DNA from: Candidatus Pullichristensenella avicola
GTDB taxonomy: Bacteria > Bacillota > Clostridia > Christensenellales > Aristaeellaceae
Length of the DNA: 64,000 nt
NCBI GenBank assembly: GCA_018711655.1
Contig: DVIA01000039.1
Span: 22,447-86,446 of the forward strand
Direction: 5' to 3'
A program made the position numbers and the translations under genes. A model generated the notes under the pieces. That model was not told where the DNA came from. It searched no databases and was given only the letters and a program-made list of their open reading frames with translations. Every line of letters begins with the position of its first letter. Position 1 is the first letter of the stretch. Positions 35,008 to 44,229 of the stretch are shown one piece after another.

Positions 35008-35927
35008 GGTTGTCCCTCCATCATCTTTTCTTGAAGCGCTTTTGCGCTCATTGCGGGATTGACCGTTTCCTCCGATTGGGCGGCGATGGCTGCGGCGGCG
35101 TTCCCCGCCAGACAGCTTTCCCGCAACCCCAGGCCGCGCAGCCAGGCCCAGACCATGGCGGCGGTGAAGGCGTCGCCCGCGCCGGTCGCGTTGGTCAGAT
35201 GCGGCAGCAGCGAGGGCAGGCGGCAGACCTGCGCGCGGTCGGCGGCCAGCGCTCCGCCCGGGCCGAGGGTGATAAACACGCGTTCAAGGCCGGTGTCCAG
35301 CAGCGCGCGGGCCGCGCGCACGGCGCTTTGCGCATCTTCAATGCGCACACCCGAAAGCAGTTCCGCTTCCATGCGGTTGGGCTTGAAGGCCGTCAGGCGG
35401 GGAAGAACGCCGCGCAGCCGCGGAGCCTTGGCGGCCGAAACCGCGTCTGCAAACAGCGGCGCGCGCACATTCTCCGCCAGGAAGGAAAGCGCCTCCGTGG
35501 AAAGATTCGCGTCCAGAAGCACCGCGCGGCAGCGGTTCAGATCCGGCAGCACGCGCGCGAAGTATTCCGGCGTCTGGTGGCGGTAGATGGCCATGTCGTT
35601 GACCGCCAGCGCCATATCGCCCTTTTCATCGGCGATGAACAGGTAGGTAGAGGTATGCTCTTCGGGCAGGCGCAGGCTCAGGGAAAGGTCGATGCCCATG
35701 CCCTGGAGCGTTTCGGCGATGCCGCGCGCATACAGATCGCCGCCCAGCGCCGTGACAAAGCGTACCTTTGCGCCCAGCAGCGCCAGGTTGCGGGCGATGT
35801 TGCAGCCCACGCCGCCCAGGCACATCCGCACGCGGCCGGGGTTTGAATCTCCCGCCGTGAGCGGCGCGGCCGGATAGCCGCCAATATCCATGTTTGCAGA
35901 ACCAATGACCGCGATTTCGCCGTCCAT
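35004..35927 (-). CDS. psuK: Pseudouridine kinase (PfkB family)
   Basis: The product has 307 residues. It starts with IGSANMDIGGYP, has the glycine-rich RMCLGGVGCNIARNLALLG of the PfkB signature, FADAVSAAKAPRL (typical of PsuK) and the ATP/anion-hole motif NATGAGDAF. It phosphorylates pseudouridine at the 5' position. GGAGG lies ahead of the ATG at 35927. It is the first gene of the psuK-psuG-comF operon and has a strong promoter. Adjacency to PsuG supports the substrate. Confidence 0.93.
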   Translation of the reverse strand: MDGEIAVIGSANMDIGGYPAAPLTAGDSNPGRVRMCLGGVGCNIARNLALLGAKVRFVTALGGDLYARGIAETLQGMGIDLSLSLRLPEEHTSTYLFIADEKGDMALAVNDMAIYRHQTPEYFARVLPDLNRCRAVLLDANLSTEALSFLAENVRAPLFADAVSAAKAPRLRGVLPRLTAFKPNRMEAELLSGVRIEDAQSAVRAARALLDTGLERVFITLGPGGALAADRAQVCRLPSLLPHLTNATGAGDAFTAAMVWAWLRGLGLRESCLAGNAAAAIAAQSEETVNPAMSAKALQEKMMEGQP

Positions 35928-35958
35928 GCGCAGCCTCCGAAACAGTAATCCCACGTTC

Positions 35959-35987
35959 ATTGTACGCATATGCGTGAAAAATGTCAA
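35959..35987 (-). promoter_or_regulatory. Promoter of psuK-psuG-comF
   Basis: On the minus strand, TTGACA and TACAAT are separated by 17 bases, 32 bases from the start codon. Confidence 0.82.
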
Positions 35988-36090
35988 TGCAATCTGTTAA
36001 ATATCACGCTGCCTGTGGCGCGGGCCGTCAGAATCGTATATAATATAAGAAATGCCGGGTTGAGGAACAGAAGGGAAAGGGTGTTTGCCA

Positions 36091-37005
36091 ATGCAAAAAC
36101 CAACGCTGGTGATCATGGCGGCGGGCCTGGGCAGCCGCTACGGCGGCCTTAAACAGATCGCGCCTGTGGACGAAGCGGGCCACGTCATCATGGATTTTTC
36201 CATTTTCGACGCCGTGCGCGCGGGTTTTGGCCGCGTGGTATGCGTCGTTAAGCCGGAGAACGAGCGCGAATTTCGCGAGGTCATCGGCCGGCGCGTCGAG
36301 AATCATGTGGAAATGCGCTACGCCGCGCAGAGCCTTGATATGCTTCCCGCGGGCTTGCGCGCGCCCGAGGGGCGGATCAAGCCCTGGGGCACGGGCCACG
36401 CCGTGCTTTGCGCGCGCAAATATGTCGATGGCCCCTTTGCCGTGATCAACGCCGACGATTTCTACGGCCGCACGGCATTCGCGGCCATTTGCGATTTTCT
36501 CGCCGCGGATGGCGATCCCTGCGAGCACGCCATGGTCGGCTACCGGCTCAGCAATACGCTGACGGAAAACGGCGCCGTTTCGCGCGGCGTCTGCCAGGTG
36601 AGCCCGGACGGGTATCTTGCGCAGATTGTCGAACGCACGCGCATCGAGGCGCGCGGCGGCGCGCCCGCCTATACCGAGGACGGCGGAAAAACGTTTGTTT
36701 CTCTGCCGGCCGACGCCACGGTTTCGATGAACCTGTGGGGCTTCCGTTCCTCCATCCTGCCGGAAATGGAGCGCGGTTTTGCCCGGTTCCTGACGGAGAA
36801 ACTGCCCGCCGCGCCCCTGAAGGCGGAGTACTATCTGCCCAGTGCGCCGGACGAACTGATCCACGCCGGCAGGGCGCGCGTGCGCGTGCTTTCCACGCAG
36901 GAACGCTGGTTCGGCATTACCTATCCGGAAGATATGGCGGCGGTGCGCGCCGCCGTCGCCGCCAAGAAGGCGAGCGGCGAATATCCCGAACATCTCTGGA
37001 AATAA
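36091..37005 (+). CDS. Sugar-nucleotide nucleotidyltransferase-like protein
   Basis: The product has 304 residues. The N-terminal IMAAGLGSRYGGLKQIAPVD is the nucleotide-binding signature of the NDP-sugar pyrophosphorylase fold, and VINADDFYG supplies the metal-binding Asp pair. It lacks obvious glucose-1-phosphate-specific motifs, so the transferred sugar is uncertain. It precedes galE by 21 bases, and the two probably act in the same NDP-sugar route. The ATG at 36091 follows a GGGAAAGGG sequence. Confidence 0.85.
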   Translation: MQKPTLVIMAAGLGSRYGGLKQIAPVDEAGHVIMDFSIFDAVRAGFGRVVCVVKPENEREFREVIGRRVENHVEMRYAAQSLDMLPAGLRAPEGRIKPWGTGHAVLCARKYVDGPFAVINADDFYGRTAFAAICDFLAADGDPCEHAMVGYRLSNTLTENGAVSRGVCQVSPDGYLAQIVERTRIEARGGAPAYTEDGGKTFVSLPADATVSMNLWGFRSSILPEMERGFARFLTEKLPAAPLKAEYYLPSAPDELIHAGRARVRVLSTQERWFGITYPEDMAAVRAAVAAKKASGEYPEHLWK

Positions 37006-37026
37006 ACGACCAAAGGAGGCGTTAGG

Positions 37027-38043
37027 ATGAACATTCTGGTCACCGGCGGCGCCGGCTACATCGGCACGCACACCCTGGTGGAATTGCTCAACCGCGGGCA
37101 CGACGTAGTGGTGGTGGACAACTACGTCAACAGCCACCCCGAAAGCCTGGACCGCGTGCGCGAGATCACCGGCAAGACGTTCCCCTTTTACGAGGCGAAT
37201 GTCTGCGACGAGGCGGCGCTGGATCGCATCTTCGACGAAAACAAGGTGGATTGCGTCATCCACTTTGCCGGGCTGAAGGCCGTGGGCGAGTCCTGCGCCA
37301 AGCCGCTGATGTACTACCGCAACAACCTCGACGGCATGCTTTGCCTGATTTCGGCCATGCAAAAGCATGGCGTGAAGCGGTTTGTGTTCTCTTCGTCGGC
37401 CACGGTGTACCGCTCCGACGCGGGCATGCCGGTGGACGAGGAATCGCCCCTGGGCTGCATCAACCCCTATGGCTGGACCAAGTTCATGGGCGAGGAGATC
37501 CTTCGCGACGTCGCCAAGGCCGATCCGGAATGGTCGGTGGTGCTTCTGCGCTATTTCAACCCCATCGGCGCGCACGAGAGCGGCAAGATCGGCGAGGACC
37601 CCAACGGCATTCCCAACAACCTCATGCCCTACATCACCCAGACGGCGCTTGGCCGCCTCAAGGAATTGCATGTGTTCGGCAACGACTACCCCACGCCCGA
37701 TGGCACCGGCGTGCGCGATTACATCCATGTCGTCGATCTGGCCGAGGGCCATGTCGCCGCCATCGAATATGCGAAGGAGCACACCGGCTGCGAGGCGTTC
37801 AACCTCGGCACCGGCGAGGGCTACAGCGTGCTGGATATCGTAAACGCCTTCGAGCGCGTCAACCACGTCAAGGTACCCTACGAGATCGCGCCGCGCCGCG
37901 CCGGCGATCCGCCTACGGTGTACGCCAAGGTCGGCAAGGCGGAAAACCTGCTGCACTGGAAGGCCAGGCGCAATCTCGACCAGATGTGCGCCGATTCCTG
38001 GCGCTGGCAGTCGCAAAATCCTCATGGCTTTGCAAAGGAGTAA
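37027..38043 (+). CDS. galE: UDP-glucose 4-epimerase
   Basis: This 338-residue enzyme interconverts UDP-glucose and UDP-galactose. The Rossmann motif GGAGYIGTH is at the N-terminus. The catalytic Ser-Tyr-Lys set is visible in FVFSSSATVY and NPYGWTKFMGE, and RYFNPIGAH is typical. GGAGG lies just ahead of the ATG. It sits between the nucleotidyltransferase-like gene and guaA, with gaps of 21 and 6 bases. Confidence 0.96.
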   Translation: MNILVTGGAGYIGTHTLVELLNRGHDVVVVDNYVNSHPESLDRVREITGKTFPFYEANVCDEAALDRIFDENKVDCVIHFAGLKAVGESCAKPLMYYRNNLDGMLCLISAMQKHGVKRFVFSSSATVYRSDAGMPVDEESPLGCINPYGWTKFMGEEILRDVAKADPEWSVVLLRYFNPIGAHESGKIGEDPNGIPNNLMPYITQTALGRLKELHVFGNDYPTPDGTGVRDYIHVVDLAEGHVAAIEYAKEHTGCEAFNLGTGEGYSVLDIVNAFERVNHVKVPYEIAPRRAGDPPTVYAKVGKAENLLHWKARRNLDQMCADSWRWQSQNPHGFAKE

Positions 38044-38049
38044 TGGACA

Positions 38050-39345
38050 ATGACCCAAAACATGATCGCCATTCTGGACCTGGGCAGCACGCAGAGCGCT
38101 CAGATCGCCCGTGAGATCCGCGCCCTGGGCGTGTACAGCGAGATCCATCCCCACGACATCGCCCCCGCCGCCCTGAAGGCGCTGCCGGGCGTGGCTGGCG
38201 TCATCCTCAACGGCGGCGAAAACCGCGTGGTGGACGGCGTGCCGGTGGAGGTCGATCCCGCGATCTACGATCTGGGCCTGCCGGTTTTGAGCGTGGACTA
38301 TGCCTGCGAAGGCCATCCCGCCGACCTGAACGCCTGGCCGGAGGACCCGCGCAAGACGTTGGAAGCCTTTATCGACGGCCTGAACGTCGAGCGCAACTGG
38401 AACATGGAGAATTTCATCGCCGATCAGGTCGAGCAGATCAGAAAACAAATCGGCTCCCGCAAGGTGCTTCTGGCCCTGTCCGGCGGCGTGGATTCCTCAG
38501 TGGTGGCGGCGCTGCTTTTGAAGGCCGTCGGCGATCAACTCACCTGCGTGCACGTCAACCATGGCCTTCTGCGCAAGGGCGAACCGGAGCAGGTCGTGCG
38601 CGTGTTCCGCCAGGAGATGGGCGCAAACCTCATTTATGTGGACGCGGTAGACCGCTTCCTCGATAAGCTGGCCGGCGTCAGCGATCCCGAGCAGAAACGC
38701 AAGATCATCGGCGCGGAGTTCATCCGCGTGTTCGAGGAAGAGGCTCGCAAGCTCGAAGGCATCGAACTGCTCGGCCAGGGCACCATCTACCCCGATATCC
38801 TCGAAAGCGGCACCAAGACCATGAAGGCGGTCAAGGCGCACCACAATGTCGGAGGCTTGCCGGAGGACCTCAAGTTCGAACTGGTCGAGCCGCTCAAGTA
38901 CCTGTTCAAGGACGAGGTGCGCGCCGTGGGCAAGGCCCTGGGCCTGCCCGATTCCATGGTCTATCGCCAGCCGTTCCCCGGCCCCGGCCTGGGCGTGCGC
39001 TGCCTGGGCGCCATCACCCGCGAGCGGCTGGAGATCGTGCGCGAAAGCGACGCCATTCTTCGCGAAGAGTTCCAAAACGCCGGCCTGGCCGGCAAGGTCT
39101 GGCAGTATTTCACCGCCGTGCCGGACTTCAAGTCCGTGGGCGTGCGCGACCACGCGCGCTGCTTTGAATATCCGGTCATCCTCCGCGCCGTCAACACCGT
39201 GGACGCCATGACCGCCACCGTCGAGCAGGTGCCCTGGCCGCTGCTTCTGAAGATCACCGATCGCATTCTCGCCGAGGTCAAGGGCTGCAACCGCGTGGTG
39301 TACGATCTTTCGCCCAAGCCCGTGGCCACCATCGAGTGGGAATAA
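38050..39345 (+). CDS. guaA: GMP synthase with reduced, catalytically dead glutaminase domain
   Basis: This 431-residue protein converts XMP to GMP. The ATP-pyrophosphatase part is intact (SGGVDSS near 144, HHNVGGLPEDLKFELVEPLKYLFKDEVRAVG, RQPFPGPGLGVR) and so is the C-terminal dimer domain ending in KPVATIEWE. The usual enzyme is about 510-525 residues. Here the N-terminal glutamine amidotransferase domain is about 85 residues shorter: the core after NGGENRVVDG and PVLSVDY lacks the nucleophile Cys motif (GVCYG) and the His-Glu pair (FHPE). Glutamine use by this chain is therefore not expected; free ammonia or a separate amidotransferase would be needed. It lies six bases after galE. Confidence 0.93.
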   Translation: MTQNMIAILDLGSTQSAQIAREIRALGVYSEIHPHDIAPAALKALPGVAGVILNGGENRVVDGVPVEVDPAIYDLGLPVLSVDYACEGHPADLNAWPEDPRKTLEAFIDGLNVERNWNMENFIADQVEQIRKQIGSRKVLLALSGGVDSSVVAALLLKAVGDQLTCVHVNHGLLRKGEPEQVVRVFRQEMGANLIYVDAVDRFLDKLAGVSDPEQKRKIIGAEFIRVFEEEARKLEGIELLGQGTIYPDILESGTKTMKAVKAHHNVGGLPEDLKFELVEPLKYLFKDEVRAVGKALGLPDSMVYRQPFPGPGLGVRCLGAITRERLEIVRESDAILREEFQNAGLAGKVWQYFTAVPDFKSVGVRDHARCFEYPVILRAVNTVDAMTATVEQVPWPLLLKITDRILAEVKGCNRVVYDLSPKPVATIEWE

Positions 39346-39358
39346 AGGAAGAAAAACA

Positions 39359-39760
39359 ATGGCCTACGATCACGGCGCCTTCCGCGTGGCCAATTTGGAA
39401 AACGCGATTCGCTTTTACACGGAGAAACTGGGCTTTCGCATGCTCTTTACGGTCGATTCGCAGCAGTTTGGCGAGCGCGGCGTGTTTTTGGAGTACAACG
39501 GCGCGCGCCTGGAACTGATCGAGACCATCGGCGTCGCCTACGAGCCGGCCATGCCCGAACGGCCCTACTGCCCGCACCTGTGCTTCGAGACCGACGATAT
39601 GGACGCGGTGCTGGAAACGCTGCGCAAAAACGGCATTCCCATTCTCGACGGGCCGAACGAGATCGCCGGCTCCGAGCGCTGGGTGTATTTCATGGATCCG
39701 GACCGCAACGTGTTGGAGTACATCGTCTGGCTGAACAAGGAAAAATCCGACAGGCAGTAA
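39359..39760 (+). CDS. VOC-family (glyoxalase-like) protein
   Basis: The product has 133 residues made of paired beta-alpha-beta-beta-beta units. VANLENAIRFYTEKLGFRML and VFLEYNGARLELIE match glyoxalase I-like enzymes; the metal-binding positions are plausible in YCPHLCFE and DPDRNVLEYI. It starts 13 bases after guaA and is followed by a terminator, so it likely closes the operon. It could be lactoylglutathione lyase-like or a different VOC enzyme. Confidence 0.88.
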   Translation: MAYDHGAFRVANLENAIRFYTEKLGFRMLFTVDSQQFGERGVFLEYNGARLELIETIGVAYEPAMPERPYCPHLCFETDDMDAVLETLRKNGIPILDGPNEIAGSERWVYFMDPDRNVLEYIVWLNKEKSDRQ

Positions 39761-39777
39761 GCGTCGGGCGGGCGTGC

Positions 39778-39823
39778 AAGCCGGACGGAGACGCCGGAAT
39801 ACGGCGCTTCGTCCGGCTTTGTT
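39778..39823 (+). terminator. Terminator after the guaA/VOC transcript
   Basis: Long stem (AAGCCGGACG and complement, with an inner CGCCG/CGGCG helix), followed by TTTGTTT. Confidence 0.8.
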
Positions 39824-39862
39824 TGCGCAGCCGGCGCGGCAGAAGGGGATGGAGGGAGCGAC

Positions 39863-40363
39863 ATGAAGAGCTTTTTTCTGCTGTGCGGCCCCATGGGCGT
39901 GGGCAAGAGCACGGTGGGCCGCGCCTTGCGCGACCGGCTGGAAAACTGCGCGTTTTTGGACGGGGACTGGTGTTGGGACATGCACCCGTTTCGCGTTACG
40001 CCCGTCACCAGGCGCGTAGTGCTCGACAATATCTGTCATTCGCTTGACAATTTCCTTACCTGCGGCGCGTTTGAAAACGTCGTTTTCTGCTGGGTGATGC
40101 CGCAGCGGGAGATCCTGGACGGCATTCTCGCCCGGCTGCATACGCAGATGTGGCAAACGCTTCCCCTGGCGCTGGTCTGCACCCGGACGGCGCTGGAGGA
40201 GCGGCTGAGGCGGGATATAGCTGCCGGCGTGCGCGCTGAAGATGTGGTGGCGCGCGCCGTGGCCTATCTGCCGCGGTATGCAGAGATGGGCCTGCCGACG
40301 CTGGATGTGTCGCGCCTGTCCGCGGCCGAGGCGGCCGAGCAGATAGAGCGCATGTGCCGGTGA
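39863..40363 (+). CDS. P-loop nucleoside-kinase-like protein
   Basis: The product has 166 residues. It has an N-terminal Walker A (CGPMGVGKSTVG), LDGDWCWDMHPF with a conserved Asp-Trp pair and an Arg-rich lid (RTALEERLRRDIAAG), resembling small AAA/kinase proteins of the shikimate or gluconate kinase type. The substrate is unknown. GGAGGG precedes the ATG. It is a single-gene unit ending before a tandem-repeat block. Confidence 0.85.
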   Translation: MKSFFLLCGPMGVGKSTVGRALRDRLENCAFLDGDWCWDMHPFRVTPVTRRVVLDNICHSLDNFLTCGAFENVVFCWVMPQREILDGILARLHTQMWQTLPLALVCTRTALEERLRRDIAAGVRAEDVVARAVAYLPRYAEMGLPTLDVSRLSAAEAAEQIERMCR

Positions 40364-40409
40364 CAGGGGCCTGGCGTTGCACAGCGCAAGGAACATTGCC
40401 CCACTGAAG

Positions 40410-40930
40410 CGGCATATCCGCCGCGCCGGAGAAGGACTTGCCGGGCAAACGGCGCAAACGCCGCGCGTTTGCCGAGGTCGAGGGTGCTATCCACATGCAA
40501 ACGCCGCGCGTTTGCCGGGGCGTGGAAGTTTTGGCGAACGGCGCGCCTGGCCATAGGCCGGCGTGCGTATGCGCGGCCGTGGCGGAGAGGATTTTGCTTC
40601 CGGTCAGGCGGCACATCCGCCGCGCCGGAGAAGGACTTGCCGGGCAAACGGCGCGAGCGCCACGCGTTTGCCTGGGTCGAGGGCGCTATCCGCATGCAAA
40701 CGCCCCGCCGTTTGGCGGGACGTGGAAGTTTTGGCGAACGGCGCGCCTGGCCGTAGGTCGGCGTGCGTATGCGCGGCCATGGCGGAGAGGATTTTGCTGC
40801 TGGTCAGGCGGCACATCCGCCGCGCCGAAGAAGGACTTGCCGGGCAAACGGCGCGAGCGCCGCGCGTTTGCCTGGGTCGAGGACGCTATTCGCATGCAAA
40901 CGCCCCGCCGTTTGGCGAGGCTTCGCGCGT
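40410..40930. repeat. 199-200-bp tandem repeat (three copies, last partial)
   Basis: The CCGCGCCGGAGAAGGACTTG core recurs at 40421, 40620 and 40820. Between them the same order of blocks recurs: a CGGGCAAACGGCGC block, a CATGCAAACGCC block, GTGGAAGTTTTGGCGAACGG and GTGCGTATGCGCGGCC. Copies are about 93-95 percent alike by eye. The block fills the gap between two converging genes and no frame gives a believable protein. Confidence 0.85.
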
Positions 40931-40933
40931 GGG

Positions 40934-43336
40934 CTAACCGCAGGAGGTGCAGTAGCCGACGCCGGGTTCGTTTTCATCGGTGGAAGCGCCGTAGAAGTAC
41001 TGGCGCACCACGCCCATGTCGTCCGCCATGCGCAGCGGGTGGCCGGCGGGAATGTAGATGACGCCGCGCACGGTGGTGGAAGAGCAGCGGCTGGTGGCCA
41101 GGCGGCGGCTCCTTGTGCAGAAGGTGAGCGCGCGGTGCATATTGCAGTCCGTATCCGGCTCGGTGCCGGCGAGGTAGTAGTCGGTATTGATGCCGTAGCC
41201 ATTGACGTCGTTGGCGCAGGCGGCCGTGGGACGCATGCCCGATACGCCGCAGCACTGCGCCGTTACCAGGCCCACGGCGGTCGCGGATTTGGTGAGGATG
41301 GGCGTGTTTTGCGTGCAACCGGTGACGCGGTGTACGGTTTCCATCACTTCCGCCCACAGCGGCGCGGCGTAGGTGCCGCCGGTGGCGTCGCTGGTAAGGG
41401 GACGGTAGTCGTCCGAGCCGATCCACACCGCGGCGGCGTAGTATCCCGTCATGCCCGCGAAGGTCACGCCGCGGTAGTCGGAGTTCGTGCCGGTTTTGCC
41501 GGCGATCTCCATGCCCTGGAAATTGGCGCGGGAACCGGTGCCCAAACCGGAGGTGACGCAGCCCTTGAGCACGTCCACCAGCATCCACGCCGTGGATTCC
41601 TTAAACACCTGGCGGCGGATTTGCACCTGGGAAATGTCGATATAGATGGAACCGTCGGAATTTTCCACGCGCGTGAAGGCGTAAGGCTCCAGATATTCGC
41701 CCAGATTGCCGATGGCGCCGAAGCCCGCCGCCATTTCCAGCGTTGTCAGGCCGGAACTGCCCAACGCCAGGCCCGCGCCGTTGGCGTTGATGTGGTTGGG
41801 ATCAACGCCGAGGCGCAAAAGATAGGCCACGGAGTTTTCCACCCCCACATAGGTCATCAGGGCCTGCGCCGCCGCCGTGTTGTGCGAACGGTTCATGGCG
41901 TAGCGCATGGATTCCGAGCCGGTAAAGCCGCCGCCGCCGTAGTTGTTGGGGTATCGGTTGTCGCTTTGCCAGTTGAGGATGGGTATGGGCAGGTTGAGCA
42001 CCGGCGTACCCGGGGAATTGCCCAGGTCGAACGCCGGCCCGTAGATGGACAGCGGCTTGATGGACGAGCCCACCGGCATGTTGTTCTGATAGGCGCGGTT
42101 GCGCAGAAGCTGCTGCACGGGTTCCTCGCGACCGCCGACAATGGCGACGATCTCGCCTGTGCGATAGTTGATGACCGTGGCCGCCGCCTGCGGCTGCACG
42201 ACCTCCAGGTATTCGCCGCCGCCGAGGGACTGGCGGCTGATCTTGTCGTTGGAATAGCGCATGCTGGGATAGCCGTTCCATTCGGTAACGGCCTGCTGCG
42301 CCGCCTCCTGCACGGCCGGGTCCAGAGAGGTATAGACGCGGTAGCCGCCGGTGCGCAATTTGCGCTGCATGGCGGCGCGGTTGGTGGAGTTGTCCTCCAG
42401 ATTGCCCTCCACGCGCAGCATTTTGGTAATGACGTCGTAAATGGCGTATTCGACGTAGTAGGCGTTGTCGTACATCTCGCTCGAGGCGGCGCTGCTGCTT
42501 TCCAGTACGGTGATTTTTTCATTGAGCGCGGCCTGGTACTCCGCGTCGGTGATGTAACCCTGGTCGTGCATCAGCTGCAGCACATAATCGGCGCGGTCGT
42601 CGGTTTCCTCGGGCGTGTTGCGCGAATAGTAGTTCAGGCGCGGGTGGTAGCGGTAGGGGTTGCGGATCATGCCCGCCAGCGTGGCGCATTCGCGCAGCGT
42701 CAGTTCGTCCAAATCCTTGCCAAAGTAGTCCAGCGCGGCGATGCAAACGCCGTAGCTGGAGCCGCCCAGATAGATGACGTTCAGGTACTCTTCGAGGATT
42801 TCTTCCTTGGAAAGCGCGTCCTCCAGCTGCAGGGCCAGGTAGGCCTCCTGCACCTTGCGGCGGAAGTTCTGGTCGCTGGTAAGCAGCGTCAGTTTGATGA
42901 GCTGGCAGGTGATCGTCGAACCGCCCTGAACGTCTCCGCGGAAGAAGGTGGAAACGAACGCGCCGCCGATGCGCTTGATGTCGATGCCGTTGTGTTCCCA
43001 GAAGCGGGCGTCCTCAATGGCGACCACGGCGTCGATGAGGTTTTGCGGCACCTCGTCCAGTTCGACGTAAATGCGGTTTTCCGAGCCTTTGTATTCGGTG
43101 ATCAATTCGCCGTACTTGTCGTAGATAAACGAGGTCTGCGACTGGGAGTGCAGCGTCTCCAGATCCAGCGCGGGGGAGGTATCGACCCAGGCCTTGCCCA
43201 CGCCGATGCCCAGCCCCATCGCCGCAACGCCGATGAGCAGCACCACGAAAAACAGCATTTTTACCGTGGTCATGGCCACGGAAAGGACAAAGTTGTTTTC
43301 TCTGTCTCTGGGATGAAAAAGCGTGTATTTTGCCAT
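40934..43336 (-). CDS. Class A penicillin-binding protein (PBP1a-like)
   Basis: This 800-residue bifunctional peptidoglycan synthase starts with a membrane anchor (VKMLFFVVLLIGVAAMGLGIGV). The glycosyltransferase (GT51) domain has the catalytic VAIEDARFWEHNGID near 105-119 and QGGSTITCQL. The transpeptidase domain has SxxK S424-K427, SHN at 484-486 and KTG at 614-616. The C-terminal 110 residues are unusually Cys-rich (about ten, including QCCG, TDC and GYCTSCG at the end) with no obvious known domain. Such extracellular cysteines are rare in this family. It is monocistronic. Confidence 0.95.
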   Translation of the reverse strand: MAKYTLFHPRDRENNFVLSVAMTTVKMLFFVVLLIGVAAMGLGIGVGKAWVDTSPALDLETLHSQSQTSFIYDKYGELITEYKGSENRIYVELDEVPQNLIDAVVAIEDARFWEHNGIDIKRIGGAFVSTFFRGDVQGGSTITCQLIKLTLLTSDQNFRRKVQEAYLALQLEDALSKEEILEEYLNVIYLGGSSYGVCIAALDYFGKDLDELTLRECATLAGMIRNPYRYHPRLNYYSRNTPEETDDRADYVLQLMHDQGYITDAEYQAALNEKITVLESSSAASSEMYDNAYYVEYAIYDVITKMLRVEGNLEDNSTNRAAMQRKLRTGGYRVYTSLDPAVQEAAQQAVTEWNGYPSMRYSNDKISRQSLGGGEYLEVVQPQAAATVINYRTGEIVAIVGGREEPVQQLLRNRAYQNNMPVGSSIKPLSIYGPAFDLGNSPGTPVLNLPIPILNWQSDNRYPNNYGGGGFTGSESMRYAMNRSHNTAAAQALMTYVGVENSVAYLLRLGVDPNHINANGAGLALGSSGLTTLEMAAGFGAIGNLGEYLEPYAFTRVENSDGSIYIDISQVQIRRQVFKESTAWMLVDVLKGCVTSGLGTGSRANFQGMEIAGKTGTNSDYRGVTFAGMTGYYAAAVWIGSDDYRPLTSDATGGTYAAPLWAEVMETVHRVTGCTQNTPILTKSATAVGLVTAQCCGVSGMRPTAACANDVNGYGINTDYYLAGTEPDTDCNMHRALTFCTRSRRLATSRCSSTTVRGVIYIPAGHPLRMADDMGVVRQYFYGASTDENEPGVGYCTSCG

Positions 43337-43511
43337 TTTGACCTCCGAGGAAAATCGCCGTGTTCCGACACGTCAACCCTATTATAGCACACAAATTGGT
43401 TCTGTGCGCTGTTTTTCCGTGTCAATTTCGTGAACCCGGCGCGGCGCGTTCGCGTATGATGCCGCGAGGGGCGTTTCCCTTTAGACGAAAAAACGCTGGG
43501 AGAGGTTGCCT

Positions 43512-44162
43512 GTGGAAAAACGACGGCGCAGACGGCGCCTGTTGATCGCTCTTGTCCCGCTTGTGGCGCTGGGTTTCGGCGCGGCTTCGGCGCTTTCCAA
43601 CATCAACGCCACGCTCATCGCCTTGGCAGAGGCGCGCGCGCAGCAGCGCGCCATGCAGCAGATCACGCTGGCGCTGGAGGAAGTGATGAACCAGTCGCTC
43701 GACTATGCGGATTTTGTAGACGTCCACTACGACGCCGAGGGCGAGGCAAGCATGCTTTCGGCCAACACCATTTTGATGAACCGCATCGCTTCCGAGGCCG
43801 CCGGCGCGGCGCAGGAGAACATAGACACCCTGGCCGGCGAGGGCATCGTCCTGCCGCTGGGCTCGGCGCTGGGCTCGGGCGTATTTTCCGGAAAGGGGCC
43901 GCGCCTGCGGTTTGAGATTCTGCCCGTGGGCACGGTCAAAACGGCGTTTGTCACCGAGTTTGAATCCGCCGGCATCAACCAGACCCGCCACAAGATCAGC
44001 CTGGAGGCCACGGCGTCGGTGCGCATCGTGTTGCCTTCGGGCGCGCGCACGGTTACGGCGCACACCTCGGCGCTGATGGCGGAAAGCATTCTTGTGGGCG
44101 ACGTGCCGCAATCGTATATCCAGGTTCCCGAGACAGGCGACGGCCTCAACTTCCTCGCCTGA
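43512..44162 (+). CDS. yunB: Sporulation protein YunB
   Basis: The product has 216 residues from a GTG; a GGAGAGG ribosome-binding site lies six bases ahead. A basic N-terminus and one membrane helix (LLIALVPLVALGFGAASAL) are followed by an extracellular domain with SLDYADFVDVHYDAEG, LSANTILMNRIASEAA and PLGSALGSGVFSGKGPRL, all matching YunB. Loss of YunB affects sporulation in Bacillus; its biochemical role is unknown. It is divergent from the penicillin-binding protein and upstream of the CBS gene. Confidence 0.9.
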   Translation: MEKRRRRRRLLIALVPLVALGFGAASALSNINATLIALAEARAQQRAMQQITLALEEVMNQSLDYADFVDVHYDAEGEASMLSANTILMNRIASEAAGAAQENIDTLAGEGIVLPLGSALGSGVFSGKGPRLRFEILPVGTVKTAFVTEFESAGINQTRHKISLEATASVRIVLPSGARTVTAHTSALMAESILVGDVPQSYIQVPETGDGLNFLA

Positions 44163-44172
44163 CCCCTCCATG

Positions 44173-44201
44173 TTGATTTTTCGTTGGGAATGTGTTATGA
44201 T
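44173..44201 (+). promoter_or_regulatory. Promoter of the CBS-protein gene
   Basis: TTGATT and TATGAT are separated by 17 bases. The initiation region overlaps a more upstream possible start codon, which favours the ATG at 44230. Confidence 0.7.
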
Positions 44202-44229
44202 ATTTACCGGGGAAGAAAGGCGGGCTGTC

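Noticed and set aside
36028..38448. Open frame of 806 residues on the minus strand
   Set aside because: Shadow of the nucleotidyltransferase, galE and guaA genes.
40763..43387. Open frame of 874 residues on the plus strand
   Set aside because: Shadow of the penicillin-binding protein plus the adjoining repeat block.
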